A DNA stretch of 64,000 bases from Chitinophaga sp. LS1 (GCF_034274695.1 NZ_CP128362.1:7008501-7072500); one strand, 5' to 3'. Shown: positions 8,164-17,239, numbered from the stretch's first letter. Notes: a model not told the origin generated them from the letters alone. Numbers and translations are program-made.

Positions 8164-9099
8164 ATGGAAGATAGAATCTTAGGATTGCACCACATTACTG
8201 CAATCGCGGACAACGCTAAGCGGAATCTTGACTTTTATACCAATATACTGGGAGTACGGTTTGTAAAAAAGACCGTGAACTTCGACGATCCGGGTACTTA
8301 CCATTTCTATTTTGGTAATGAAACAGGTACACCCGGCACTATTCTTACATTCTTCCCATGGGAGGGCATTGGCAAAGGTACTACCGGTACCGGTATGGCT
8401 ACTGAAATCGGGTATGCTGTACCTGAAGGTAGCCTTGAGTTCTGGGCAGCACGCTTTAAAGAAAAAGGTGTGAAGCATGGTGAAATTGCAGAACGCTTTG
8501 GTGAATTGTACCTTCCGCTGGAAGATCCGGATGGACTGAAACTGAACCTGATCGTACCTAAGCATGTGGATGATCGTAAAGCATGGGAAACTGCGGATGT
8601 AAAGGCTGCACAGGCAACAAAAGGTTTTCACAATGTGACTTTAAATTTGCGTAGCATTGGCCCCACAGCGACTGTGTTGACAGAGATTTTAGGTTATCAG
8701 CCACAGGGTGTGGAAGGCAACAGACATCGCTTTGTAACGGATGCAATTGGTAACGCGAATATCGTAGATCTGATTGAATCTCCAAAAGAAGCGGCAGGTA
8801 GAAATGCAGCAGGTACCAATCACCACGTGGCCTTCCGTGTGGAGAATGATGAGATCCTGATGAAGTTCCGTGAGAAAGTGATGAAGAAAGGATTGAACAT
8901 CACACCGAAGATTGACAGGGATTATTTCTTCTCTCTTTACTTCAGAGAGCCAGGTGGCGTGTTGTTTGAATTAGCAACAGATAATCCAGGTTTTACTGTG
9001 GATGAGCCGCTGGCAGAACTGGGGCAGGATTTGAAATTGCCTGCACAGTACAGGGCGATGAAAGATGAAATTGAGAAGGTATTACCCGCTTTAAAATAA
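8164..9099 (+). CDS. Ring-cleaving dioxygenase (glyoxalase superfamily, MhqA/E/O type)
   Basis: 311 residues with two vicinal-oxygen-chelate halves: GLHHITAIADNAKRNLDFYTNILG at the start and GFHNVTLNL at about 155, then TNHHVAFRV and a Glu in GGVLFELATD as likely metal ligands (His, His, Glu). Matches the hydroquinone-type extradiol dioxygenases of the MhqA/MhqE/MhqO group. Reaction by family: Fe(II)-dependent opening of (hydro)quinone rings. Neighbouring nitroreductase, pirins and MhqD-like esterase support the role. Confidence 0.9.
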   Translation: MEDRILGLHHITAIADNAKRNLDFYTNILGVRFVKKTVNFDDPGTYHFYFGNETGTPGTILTFFPWEGIGKGTTGTGMATEIGYAVPEGSLEFWAARFKEKGVKHGEIAERFGELYLPLEDPDGLKLNLIVPKHVDDRKAWETADVKAAQATKGFHNVTLNLRSIGPTATVLTEILGYQPQGVEGNRHRFVTDAIGNANIVDLIESPKEAAGRNAAGTNHHVAFRVENDEILMKFREKVMKKGLNITPKIDRDYFFSLYFREPGGVLFELATDNPGFTVDEPLAELGQDLKLPAQYRAMKDEIEKVLPALK

Positions 9100-9195
9100 A
9101 TAATATTGGCAGGGGATAGTTGTTGATCAGGTAATCCTTTATTATTGGAAGGTACTACCTGATTAGCAAATATTCCCTCCTTTAAAACAATTTTT

Positions 9196-9489
9196 ATGGA
9201 GGAAGTTGTAATCAGACTTAACCAGAAAAATCATGGTGCTTTTTACCTGATGCTGGATAACGAACAGGTAGGTGAGATGATGATTGGGATTGATGGAGAA
9301 GTGCTTACTGCCTTTCACACTGAAATACATCATACACAGGAAGGTAAAGGACTGGCCAAACACCTGCTGAATGCGATGGTAGCTTATGCGAGGGAGCATA
9401 AACTGAAGGTAAGACCTTTGTGTATGTATGTACTGGCACAGTTCAAAAGGCATCCGGAAGAATACGCAGATATCTGGTTGCAGCAATAA
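9196..9489 (+). CDS. GNAT-like N-acetyltransferase (YjdJ type), 97 aa
   Basis: Short acetyltransferase-like fold: GAFYLMLDNEQVGEMMIGIDGEVLTAFHTEIHHTQEGKGLAKHLLNAMVAYAREHKLKVRPLC, with the acetyl-CoA loop reduced to Q-E-G-K-G-L-A. This is the YjdJ/GTNAT pattern (COG2388) found in Bacteroidota. Substrate unknown. Fifty bases separate it from the esterase gene, so co-transcription is likely. Confidence 0.85.
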   Translation: MEEVVIRLNQKNHGAFYLMLDNEQVGEMMIGIDGEVLTAFHTEIHHTQEGKGLAKHLLNAMVAYAREHKLKVRPLCMYVLAQFKRHPEEYADIWLQQ

Positions 9490-9539
9490 AGAACAGTTAT
9501 GAAAAAGGATACCCTTTTTCATCAAAAAAGGAGATAATA

Positions 9540-10160
9540 ATGACGCATCAGAAAAATATAGTGACGGCAGGAGTGCCGCTCACTCAGGCAAAGAAGGCCC
9601 TGATCATGATACATGGACGTGGGGCGAGTGCACAGGACATCATTTCCCTGGCTACTTATCTGAATGTAGGCGATTATGCATTGCTTGCCCCTCAGGCAAG
9701 TGGGCATACCTGGTATCCTTATTCATTTATGGCGCCGGTGGCGCAGAATGAACCGGGATTGAGCAGTGCTATTACGGTGTTGGAATCTATTGTAGCCGAT
9801 GTAATTGCCGCAGGCATTCCGGCAACCAACATCTACTTTATGGGCTTTTCACAAGGGGCCTGTCTTACGCTGGAATACGTAACCCGTCATGCACAGCAGT
9901 ATGGTGGCGTGGTGGCTTTCACCGGTGGTCTGATTGGCGCTTCGCTAGAGATGTCTAATTATAACGGAGACTTTGCCGGCACACCAGTGTTCATCGGCAG
10001 CAGCGATCCGGATATGCATGTACCGGTGACAAGGGTTCGTGAGAGTGAAACGATCATGAAAACAATGGGCGCGGATATTACTGTAAAAGTGTATCCGGGT
10101 ATGGGCCACACCGTGAGTCAGGATGAGGTGGAAACCGCGAATGCATTGGTATTTAAGTAA
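9540..10160 (+). CDS. Phospholipase/carboxylesterase family hydrolase, MhqD-like
   Basis: 206 residues from ATG 9540, which is preceded by AAGGAG at a good distance; one of the few clear Shine-Dalgarno sites here, and it settles the start. Alpha/beta hydrolase with oxyanion region MIHGRGA, nucleophile S104 in GFSQGA, Asp in SSDPDMHVP (156 or 158) and H190 in GMGHT. Family includes Bacillus MhqD, made on quinone stress together with ring-cleaving dioxygenase. Last gene of the detoxification-like run. Confidence 0.9.
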   Translation: MTHQKNIVTAGVPLTQAKKALIMIHGRGASAQDIISLATYLNVGDYALLAPQASGHTWYPYSFMAPVAQNEPGLSSAITVLESIVADVIAAGIPATNIYFMGFSQGACLTLEYVTRHAQQYGGVVAFTGGLIGASLEMSNYNGDFAGTPVFIGSSDPDMHVPVTRVRESETIMKTMGADITVKVYPGMGHTVSQDEVETANALVFK

Positions 10161-10236
10161 GCCCGGGAGCCACTTGTACAGGTTCCTCCTGGTATTAAGT
10201 AAGCTACATGATATACCCTGGTATTTAAATCCTCCT

Positions 10237-10818
10237 TTACGGTTTTTTATACATCGTGCTCCTTACCTTACTGAGAAACTCTGGTGATACACCAATATAT
10301 CGCGCTATCTGGTGTTGAGGTACCCGCTGTACGACTTGAGGGTATTTGTCAATAAAAGCCAGATAGCGCTCTTCTGCAGTCTGGGTAAGAGTTGCATAAA
10401 AGCGTTGTTGCATTACACCCAGTGAGCGCTGTACCAATATACGAAACACCTTTTCAAAGGCAGGGATCACATCAAATAGAATCTTCTTATTTTCAAAATT
10501 GATGACGAGCAGCTCACTATCTTCCAGCGTTTCTATGTTCTGTGAGGAAGGCTGTTGTTCCGAAAAAGAGCTGAGGTCACTGACCCACCACCCTTCTACA
10601 GCAAAGTTCAATATCGTCTCTGTACCGCTTTTATCTACATAATAGGTACGGATACATCCTTTCAGGATGAATGCTTCAAACTGACAGATCTCCCCTTCTC
10701 TAAGCAGGAATTGTTTCTTCTTTACCTTTTTGAATTCCAAAAGGGAATGAAAGATTTCAGTTTCCTCGGAAGTGAGTTTTATGTATTTCGAGACGAACTG
10801 GTCAAGTGCTTCAAACAT
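10237..10818 (-). CDS. Crp/Fnr-family transcriptional regulator
   Basis: 193 residues. N-terminal cyclic-nucleotide-binding-like barrel (KQFLLREGEICQFEAFILKGCIRTYY...) and a short C-terminal helix-turn-helix (QHQIARYIGVSPEFLSKVRST). The cNMP phosphate cassette is not conserved, so the ligand is probably not cAMP, as is common for this Bacteroidota subgroup. Convergent with the esterase gene. Nine bases upstream of its start codon ends a remnant of an AraC-type gene. Confidence 0.9.
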   Translation of the reverse strand: MFEALDQFVSKYIKLTSEETEIFHSLLEFKKVKKKQFLLREGEICQFEAFILKGCIRTYYVDKSGTETILNFAVEGWWVSDLSSFSEQQPSSQNIETLEDSELLVINFENKKILFDVIPAFEKVFRILVQRSLGVMQQRFYATLTQTAEERYLAFIDKYPQVVQRVPQHQIARYIGVSPEFLSKVRSTMYKKP

Positions 10819-10827
10819 GAGGCAAAT

Positions 10828-10920
10828 TTAAACCACCCCGGCCAGATTACGCATATATTCAGTAGGAGTTTGTCCGGTAATCTTTTTAAAGTACGGGTGA
10901 AAATTTAAATACCCTTTAAA
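10828..10920 (-). pseudogene. AraC-family regulator, last 30 codons only
   Basis: Minus-strand reading gives GYLNFHPYFKKITGQTPTEY, then MRNLAGVV and a stop. This is the signature end of the second helix-turn-helix in AraC/XylS proteins (F-K-K-x-T-G-Q-T-P-x-E-Y). Nothing of the other ~250 residues is present upstream; the remnant ends at the hairpin starting at 10922. The stop lies nine bases before the Crp-family start codon. Confidence 0.8.
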
Positions 10921-10921
10921 A

Positions 10922-10954
10922 AAGTATTCGCCTTTGGGTGAATGCTTTTTTTTC
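10922..10954 (+). terminator. Hairpin with T-run
   Basis: Stem of about ten pairs with two G-T wobbles (AGTATTCGCC / GGGTGAATGCT) followed by eight T. It sits at the breakpoint of the AraC remnant, in the divergent spacer before the gene at 11123; the rest of that spacer (to 11122) is AT-rich without a gene. Confidence 0.65.
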
Positions 10955-11122
10955 GTGTGTGGATGGCCTGCGGCAGGCCAAAAGAGATTAATTTTACTCA
11001 TTATATAAATTATTTATTTTACTAATAAAAACCAATCCTGTAATTATTCGTCCATTTAAAAACATCATCTTAGTATATTTATCACATATTATTGATATTG
11101 CAGTGTAATAAATAAGTTCCGC

Positions 11123-13588
11123 ATGGCCTCTATAACGAATAGAAAGTACACCCGGTTAAAATGGATCATCCCAGCCTGTGTGATTGGAATTTGCTCGATT
11201 TTCGCCAGTCTGCCGATAGATGGGCTGCCTGAAAAGGTAATGAAAGCGCTGGAAGAATTTGCCAAACGTAATCCGCAGGAGAAAGTCTATCTGCATGTAG
11301 ATAGAGATTATTATGCTACCGGAGAAACCATCTGGTTCAAAGCATATGTGATGTTGCAGAACCAGCCTTCCCTGACCGCGACCAACCTGTACGTGGAATT
11401 ACTGGATAAGAAAGGAAGTATCGCAATGAAAAAACTGCTGCCTGTGGGTGGCGCTGGTGCATCCGGCAATTTTGTGCTACCGGACACCCTTCCTGCAGGT
11501 AACTACCAGCTCCGTGCCTACACCGCCTGGATGCTCAACTATGACACAGATTACCTGTTTTATAAAAATATTGCCATCTACGATAGCCGCAAACGTAATG
11601 CTTTGCAGAAACTGGATACTAGTACCGCGATCGTAAGCAACGACTTCTCTGTACAGTTCTTTCCCGAAGGTGGTAGCCTGATGAACGGTGTAAGCAGCAC
11701 CGTGGCATTCAAAGCCCTCAAGGCAGATGGCTATCCTGCAGAGGTAGATGGTAAGATCGTAGATAGTAAAGGTAAAGTAGTGGCACAGATCAAATCAGAA
11801 CACGATGGCATGGGTAGTTTTGACCTGGAACCTGCCAAGGGACTAACTTACAAAGCACAGATGCAGAGTGCGGACGGCAGCAGCAAGGAATTTACCCTGC
11901 CAGCGGCCAGTGGCAAAGGCGCCATGCTGAAAGTGTTCAACCGGGGGGCGCGCATTTTTTACCAGACCACCCTCGCCAATACCCTGGATACTGCGTACGA
12001 TGAACTCATGGTCTTTGCACAAATGCAGCACCAGATGGTATACCGGGCCATGCTGAAAGTATCTGAAGGCCGTATCAGCGGTTTTATCCCAACCAACCAG
12101 CTGCCTAGTGGCATCCTGCAGATCACCCTCTTCAACAGTCAGGGGGTACCATTGTCTGAAAGACTGGTATTTGTTCGCAAGAACGATCAGCTGGACCTAA
12201 GTCTGCAAAATGCTAACATCGGAAGGGAAGAAAGAGAAAAGAGCACCATTGAGCTGCTGGTACCTGAGAGAATGGCCACCAGCCTCTCCGTTTCTATCAC
12301 AGATGCCGATAAGGTTCACCCGGCAATTGACGAGAACAACATCGTCTCCAACATTCTGCTTACATCTGACCTGAAAGGATATATTTATAATCCTTCCTGG
12401 TATTTCAAAGATACTTCCGCCACTACCCTGCATGCACTGGACCTGGTGATGCTGACCCATGGATGGAGAAGGTTCGTATGGAACAAGATCCTGAACGATA
12501 CCATGCCGAATATCCGCTATCCTTATGAGCAGGGTATCCGTCTGAAAGGTAGTGCGTATGCCAATAATGGTAGCATTGTAATGGCAAATGGAAAGGTAGA
12601 TTTCATTATCAAGAACCCGCTGGATAGCACCACCTCTTTTGCATCTGCACCTACAGATAATAAAGGAGACTTTGTGCTGGATGGTTTACAGTTCATGGAT
12701 ACAGTGAACATCTTCTACCAGGGTAATGATAAAATGAAACGATATAGCAATGTGATTGTGAAATTCAATAACCACTTCTTTGACAACAGTGTACCGGTGA
12801 AGACCCCGTATGCAACGAAGAACCCAGTGGTAATGGATGCCAATATGCTGAGCGCTTACCTGAATACGGCGTATGAGAATGGTCGTATCGCCAAGTCAAT
12901 CGCCAGCCGTTCTATATTGCTGAAAGAATTTAATGTAACAGAGCGTAAGGTAACACAGGTACAGACCACAGAGAGTCGCTATGTATCAGGTATGTTCACG
13001 TCTGACAATGGATATAGCTTTGACCTGACAAAAGAAACGCCGACTGCGCTGAACGTATTCCAATATTTACAGTCAAGAGTAGCAGGATTGCAGATCACAG
13101 GGGATTATAACAATCCAAGTATGACGTGGAGAGGTGGTACGCCTACCCTTTACCTGAATGAAATGCCAACAGATAAGAGTATGCTGGCCACGATCAATAT
13201 CAATGATATTGCGCTGGTAAAAGTATTCAGACCTCCGTTTATGGGCGGTGTCGGTGGCGGCTCCAATGGTGCGATTGCGATTTACACCAAAAAAGGTGGT
13301 GATAATCAGGGTGCAGATGGTGTGAAAGGATTTGAGCTGTACAGAAAAGCAGGTTATAGCATTGTGAAAGAGTTCTATGCTCCTGATTATAGCCAGCGTA
13401 AGGAAATTTACAGTCTGCCTGATAAACGACTCACACTGTACTGGAATCCAAATGTAGCGATAGATTCTATTACGCATACGGCGACATTGACTTTCTACAA
13501 TAATGATATTCCTTCTTCACATTTTAGAGTAGTGGTAGAAGGGATTGGAGAAGATGGAAGAGTGGGAAGAGTTGAACAGACTTACTAA
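11123..13588 (+). CDS. MG2-domain / TonB-plug cell-envelope protein
   Basis: 821 residues with an N-terminal hydrophobic segment (about 13-30, KWIIPACVIGICSIFASL). Residues about 50-150 are an MG2-like macroglobulin domain (EKVYLHVDRDYYATGETIWFKAYV), followed by further beta-sandwich regions. The C-terminal ~200 residues form a TonB-receptor plug-like domain (LNVFQYLQSRVAGLQITG ... GGSNGAIAIYTKKGG) without a following barrel. This architecture is frequent in Bacteroidota; role unknown, perhaps envelope folding or partner binding of TonB systems. Monocistronic, with its own terminator. Confidence 0.85.
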   Translation: MASITNRKYTRLKWIIPACVIGICSIFASLPIDGLPEKVMKALEEFAKRNPQEKVYLHVDRDYYATGETIWFKAYVMLQNQPSLTATNLYVELLDKKGSIAMKKLLPVGGAGASGNFVLPDTLPAGNYQLRAYTAWMLNYDTDYLFYKNIAIYDSRKRNALQKLDTSTAIVSNDFSVQFFPEGGSLMNGVSSTVAFKALKADGYPAEVDGKIVDSKGKVVAQIKSEHDGMGSFDLEPAKGLTYKAQMQSADGSSKEFTLPAASGKGAMLKVFNRGARIFYQTTLANTLDTAYDELMVFAQMQHQMVYRAMLKVSEGRISGFIPTNQLPSGILQITLFNSQGVPLSERLVFVRKNDQLDLSLQNANIGREEREKSTIELLVPERMATSLSVSITDADKVHPAIDENNIVSNILLTSDLKGYIYNPSWYFKDTSATTLHALDLVMLTHGWRRFVWNKILNDTMPNIRYPYEQGIRLKGSAYANNGSIVMANGKVDFIIKNPLDSTTSFASAPTDNKGDFVLDGLQFMDTVNIFYQGNDKMKRYSNVIVKFNNHFFDNSVPVKTPYATKNPVVMDANMLSAYLNTAYENGRIAKSIASRSILLKEFNVTERKVTQVQTTESRYVSGMFTSDNGYSFDLTKETPTALNVFQYLQSRVAGLQITGDYNNPSMTWRGGTPTLYLNEMPTDKSMLATININDIALVKVFRPPFMGGVGGGSNGAIAIYTKKGGDNQGADGVKGFELYRKAGYSIVKEFYAPDYSQRKEIYSLPDKRLTLYWNPNVAIDSITHTATLTFYNNDIPSSHFRVVVEGIGEDGRVGRVEQTY

Positions 13589-13611
13589 GGTTTGATATCT
13601 TTTTAAATAGT

Positions 13612-13646
13612 AAAAACCCTTTGCATTTCGCAGAGGGTTTTTCTTT
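13612..13646 (+). terminator. Rho-independent terminator
   Basis: Stem AAAACCCTTTGC / GCAGAGGGTTTT with a five-base loop and trailing T-rich tract, 23 bases after the stop of the MG2/plug gene. Confidence 0.85.
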
Positions 13647-13657
13647 TAAATTAGGAT

Positions 13658-14677
13658 ATGAAATACAATTTACTGGGCCATACCGGCCTTAAGGTATCAG
13701 AGCTTTGTTTAGGTACTATGACCTTTGGTGGCAAGGACAAAGGCATATGGACCGCTATCGGGCAAGTGGAGCAGGATGGGGTGAATGAGTTGATAAAAAG
13801 CGCGGTAGATGCGGGAATCAATTTTATTGATACTGCAAATGTATATTCAGAAGGGCTGTCTGAAGAGCTGACAGGAAAGGCGATCAGGCAGCTGGGGTTG
13901 GATAGGGATGAATTGGTGATAGCAACGAAAGTGAGAGGGAGAATGGGGCCTGGACCGAATCAGGTAGGGTTGACGAGGAAGCATATTTTGCAGCAGGTGG
14001 ATCAGAGTTTGCAAAGGTTGCAGATGGATTATATAGACCTTTACCAGATACATGGCTTTGATCCGGTGACGCCATTAGAAGAGACGCTGAGTGCACTGGA
14101 TACGCTGGTGAAGAGTGGTAAGGTGCGCTATATCGGTGCGAGTAACCTGGCAGCGTGGCAATTGATGAAAGCGTTGTCTTATTCCCAATATAAAGAGGTA
14201 GCTCGTTTTGTTTCTTTACAGGCGTATTATACCATTGCGGGAAGGGATCTGGAAAGGGAGATCGTGCCTTTGTTATTAGATCAGCAGGTAGGATTGATGG
14301 TGTGGAGTCCGCTGGCGGGAGGGTTATTGAGTGGGAAGTATAAGCGGGATCAGCAGGGGCCGGAGGGGTCGAGGAGAGTGGCATTTGATTTTCCACCGGT
14401 GAATAAGGAGAAGGCGTTTGATATATTGGATGTGATGCAGGAGATAGCGGATAGTAAGCAGGTTTCTGTGGCGAGATTGGCATTGGCGTGGTTGCTGCAT
14501 CAGAAGGTAGTAACGACGGTGATAATCGGGGCGAAGCGTCCGGATCAGTTGGCCGATAATATAGCAGCGGTGGATGTGGTGCTGAGTGAGGAAGAGTTGA
14601 AGCAATTGGATGAGGTGAGTAAGTTGGCGGCGGAGTATCCGGGGTGGATGTTGGAGCGACAGGGAGCGAATAGATAA
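13658..14677 (+). CDS. Aldo/keto reductase
   Basis: 339 residues. Full catalytic tetrad of the family is visible: D58 (FIDTA), Y63 (NVYSEG), K91 (IATKVRG) and H132 (YQIHGFDP). C-terminal NADPH-binding signature TTVIIGAKRPDQLADN. Likely an NADPH-dependent carbonyl reductase of the AKR11/12-like branch; substrate unknown. Its G+C content is noticeably higher in the last third, which is why a long antisense frame is open there. Confidence 0.95.
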   Translation: MKYNLLGHTGLKVSELCLGTMTFGGKDKGIWTAIGQVEQDGVNELIKSAVDAGINFIDTANVYSEGLSEELTGKAIRQLGLDRDELVIATKVRGRMGPGPNQVGLTRKHILQQVDQSLQRLQMDYIDLYQIHGFDPVTPLEETLSALDTLVKSGKVRYIGASNLAAWQLMKALSYSQYKEVARFVSLQAYYTIAGRDLEREIVPLLLDQQVGLMVWSPLAGGLLSGKYKRDQQGPEGSRRVAFDFPPVNKEKAFDILDVMQEIADSKQVSVARLALAWLLHQKVVTTVIIGAKRPDQLADNIAAVDVVLSEEELKQLDEVSKLAAEYPGWMLERQGANR

Positions 14678-14713
14678 AGAACCAAATAGATAAGTGAGCG
14701 AATAGATAATAAG

Positions 14714-14746
14714 GAATGATCGGATTAATCCGCAATACGATCATTC
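14714..14746 (+). terminator. Hairpin after aldo/keto reductase gene
   Basis: Perfect 9-bp stem GAATGATCG / CGATCATTC, followed by TTTCC. Placed 37 bases after the stop codon. Confidence 0.65.
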
Positions 14747-14753
14747 TTTCCAG

Positions 14754-14792
14754 CCCCGAACAAATGTCGGCTTCGTTGACATTTGTTCGGGG
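14754..14792. terminator. Strong second hairpin
   Basis: Perfect 15-bp stem CCCCGAACAAATGTC / GACATTTGTTCGGGG with a 9-base loop, only eight bases after the previous hairpin and about 40 bases before the Cys-rich gene. Either a tandem terminator or a 5' element of the next transcript. Confidence 0.6.
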
Positions 14793-14830
14793 CATTGTTA
14801 TTGTACTCCTTTCTTAAAAATATTACCACC

Positions 14831-15193
14831 ATGATGAATGAACAACAATACCAGGAATGCATCAATGCATGTATGGAATGTGCCAACACATGTGATTATT
14901 GCGCTTCATCCTGTTTGAATGAGGCGAATGTAATAAATTTGCGCCGCTGTATCCGCTTAGATTTAGAGTGTGCAGCTATATGCCGAATGGCGGCAGAGGT
15001 GATGAGTTTGAATGGACAGTTTAGTGAGCAGGTTTGTAATTTATGTGCGGAGGTATGTCATGCTTGTGCGGACGAGTGCCAGCGACATGCGGATATGGGT
15101 ATGGAGCATTGCAGGGAGTGTGCGGAAGCGTGTAGGAAGTGTGCTGCTGCGTGTGAAGAGATGGCCCACCATGCAGTTAGACAGGTAAGATAG
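14831..15193 (+). CDS. Cys-rich four-helix-bundle protein (DUF326, Csp-like)
   Basis: 120 residues starting MMNEQQYQEC, with 19 cysteines spaced C-x3-C, C-x2-C and C-x6-C along four predicted helices (for example CINACMECANTC and CHACADECQRH). This matches the DUF326/Csp copper-storage family, in which the Cys line the core of a helical bundle and bind many Cu(I). It has no signal peptide, so the cytosolic Csp3-like form is the better comparison. Its 3' end overlaps the convergent PPTase gene by 17 bases. Confidence 0.88.
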   Translation: MMNEQQYQECINACMECANTCDYCASSCLNEANVINLRRCIRLDLECAAICRMAAEVMSLNGQFSEQVCNLCAEVCHACADECQRHADMGMEHCRECAEACRKCAAACEEMAHHAVRQVR

Positions 15194-15707
15194 CTTTAAA
15201 TATTTTTTGTTTTACCATCGCCCAATAACGCCCATGATGGCTGATTGACACAGGTTGATTATCTATCATGGGCATACCATTCTCATCTTTATAGTATTTA
15301 ATCGTGGGATCTTTACACACCTCTAATTGTGGAAATAATTCAGGATTTGCGACAGCAATGGTGTGGATGAATTCGTCAGTAATTTCACTTTTAATAAAAA
15401 ACTTCTCCCCTTCATACTTAAATATATTTTCAGAGAACCAGGTAATAGACAATGGCGCATAGCGGCGTTGTAAAGTAGCCCTGTTTATAATTTTGTACAC
15501 TGATTCTTTAGCGCTCCATAACCACCAGACTGTTTTGTCATCTTTGATTAAAGATTGCTCTTCCGGGGTAAAAATTTTGGAGAGGTAATTGGGTCTTCGC
15601 CAATTACTCTCCACAGCGGCAGTGCGCAGGTCTATGATATCATTACCGATTAAGGGGATCTTGATATTATTTATGATCAGGTTATCCGTGACACCAGACC
15701 CCATCAT
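15177..15707 (-). CDS. 4'-phosphopantetheinyl transferase
   Basis: 176 residues. Holds the two PPTase signatures: GNDIIDL (Mg-binding Asp, about 21-27) and WSAKESVYKI (about 64-73, catalytic Glu/Lys). AcpS-like single-domain size. Should convert the apo-ACP encoded just upstream to holo-ACP. Its ATG overlaps the stop of the ACP gene (ATGA), so translation is coupled. Last gene of the eight-gene minus-strand operon. Confidence 0.9.
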   Translation of the reverse strand: MMGSGVTDNLIINNIKIPLIGNDIIDLRTAAVESNWRRPNYLSKIFTPEEQSLIKDDKTVWWLWSAKESVYKIINRATLQRRYAPLSITWFSENIFKYEGEKFFIKSEITDEFIHTIAVANPELFPQLEVCKDPTIKYYKDENGMPMIDNQPVSISHHGRYWAMVKQKIFKAILPV

Positions 15708-15952
15708 GCCAGCTTCGTTTCTATGATTTCTATGGCGGATTTTACATTCACCATTTTCTCCATAGATTCATTATCAATCACAATATTATACTTCTCCTCC
15801 ACATCCAATATCACATCCACCAGATTGGCAGAATTAATTTTCAGATCATTAATAAAATCTGTATTCTCATTAATATTCGCCAGTGCTTCTTCGTCTTTTG
15901 CATAAGGCTTTACAATAGCTTTCAGCTCGGCAATTAAGGTTTCTTTATCCAT
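15704..15952 (-). CDS. Acyl carrier protein
   Basis: 82 residues, acidic, with the phosphopantetheine Ser at 41 in the variant context DLKINSANLVDVI (usually DSLDxVE), followed by the helix-III pattern EEKYNIVIDNESMEKM. The altered motif indicates a dedicated, not housekeeping, ACP. Overlaps the KAS gene upstream by eight bases and the PPTase gene downstream by four. Confidence 0.93.
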   Translation of the reverse strand: MDKETLIAELKAIVKPYAKDEEALANINENTDFINDLKINSANLVDVILDVEEKYNIVIDNESMEKMVNVKSAIEIIETKLA

Positions 15953-17222
15953 TGATATATTTTTTCAAGATTACACAGGCATTGACATCTCCAAATCCAA
16001 AACTTGCCTTGGCGATGATATTTAAATTTACATTTATTAACTCACGGGGAACGCAGGCTTCATCAATAATAGCACTGATTTCAGGATGCAGGTCTTCACA
16101 ATTGATATTCGGGAAAAGGAAGCCTTCTTTCAGTTGCAACACAGCAGCGACCAGTTCTATACTCCCGGCCCCACTCAGACAATGTCCTATCATTCCTTTC
16201 AGGGCATTGATATAAGGGAACTCTTTTCCTGCACGACCCAGCGCCTTACTCCAATTTTCAATTTCCAGCGAGTCCTTGCTGGTAGCGGTCAGGTGACCAT
16301 TAATAGCGTCTATATCACTACCTGTAATACCTGCCTGGGCCATGGCCTGGGTAATGCAACGTTGCACGGCTACGCTGTTAGGAGCTGTCATAGTGCCATC
16401 GCCTCTTTGTCCGCCGGAATTGACATGACCACCTAATATTTCTGCATAGATGGCAGCCCCTCTTTCCAGAGCGCTATCCAGAGATTCTAATAATAACGCT
16501 CCGGCCCCACTGCCTGGTACAAACCCGCTGGCAGAAGCGCTCATGGGTCGTGAACCCTGGGTAGGAGTATCGTTATGTTTATAGGTACATACTTTCAGTG
16601 CATCAAATCCACCCCAGATATAAGGTCCGGCATCGCTGGTACTACCTGCGATCATTCTTTTTGCCTGCCCGTTTTTGATACGTTCAAATGCCATGAGCAC
16701 AGATTCAGCACCGGTGGTACAGGCAGAGGAATTTGTCGTGACCTGGTTGCCGAGGCCCAGTTTACCTCCCAGCCAGGCGCTGATGCCACTGGCCATGGTT
16801 TGTAGTACAACGGTGCTGCCGAGTCTTCTTACCTGTAAGGAATCTACTTTATAGATGGCTTCTCTTAGTTTATCCAGGCCGGAGGAGCCGGCGCCAAAGA
16901 TGATGCCGCTGTCCCAATCAGGGTCGGGACCTTCGGTTGGTTGGAGGCCTGCATCTCTCCATGCATCGATGCCAGCTATCAGCCCATATAAGATACCGTT
17001 GCTATTAAAATTCCGGAGCTCAAGCGGATCAAGGTATTGTAATTGCAATTCATCAGATACTTCCGGCTTACCGGCTATCTGACAGGAAAATTGTAATTCA
17101 GCCAGTTGAGGATCATGGCGGATGCCAGAGGTGCCGGTTCTAAGGGCTTCTGTAAAAGCTGGTATGCCTACTCCGTTTGGAGCGGCTACGCCTAAACCCG
17201 TGATGACAACTCTATTGCTCAT
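15945..17222 (-). CDS. Beta-ketoacyl-ACP synthase (FabF/KAS II-like)
   Basis: 425 residues with the Cys-His-His triad C168 (SSACTTG), H310 (NGHLTATSKDS) and H347 (GMIGHCLSGAG). The second motif has NGHLT instead of NAHGT, a deviation also seen in specialised KAS enzymes of pigment and polyketide clusters. It should extend an acyl chain on the cluster ACP. Lies 17 bases after the FabZ-like gene. Confidence 0.93.
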   Translation of the reverse strand: MSNRVVITGLGVAAPNGVGIPAFTEALRTGTSGIRHDPQLAELQFSCQIAGKPEVSDELQLQYLDPLELRNFNSNGILYGLIAGIDAWRDAGLQPTEGPDPDWDSGIIFGAGSSGLDKLREAIYKVDSLQVRRLGSTVVLQTMASGISAWLGGKLGLGNQVTTNSSACTTGAESVLMAFERIKNGQAKRMIAGSTSDAGPYIWGGFDALKVCTYKHNDTPTQGSRPMSASASGFVPGSGAGALLLESLDSALERGAAIYAEILGGHVNSGGQRGDGTMTAPNSVAVQRCITQAMAQAGITGSDIDAINGHLTATSKDSLEIENWSKALGRAGKEFPYINALKGMIGHCLSGAGSIELVAAVLQLKEGFLFPNINCEDLHPEISAIIDEACVPRELINVNLNIIAKASFGFGDVNACVILKKYING

Positions 17223-17239
17223 AATTTGTTTTATTGCTG

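Noticed and set aside
13884..14795. Long (303-codon) minus-strand open frame opposite the aldo/keto reductase gene
   Set aside because: Low-complexity Ser/Pro/Thr composition, no domain, and the plus strand encodes an intact enzyme with all catalytic residues; the frame is a by-product of GC-skewed codon use.
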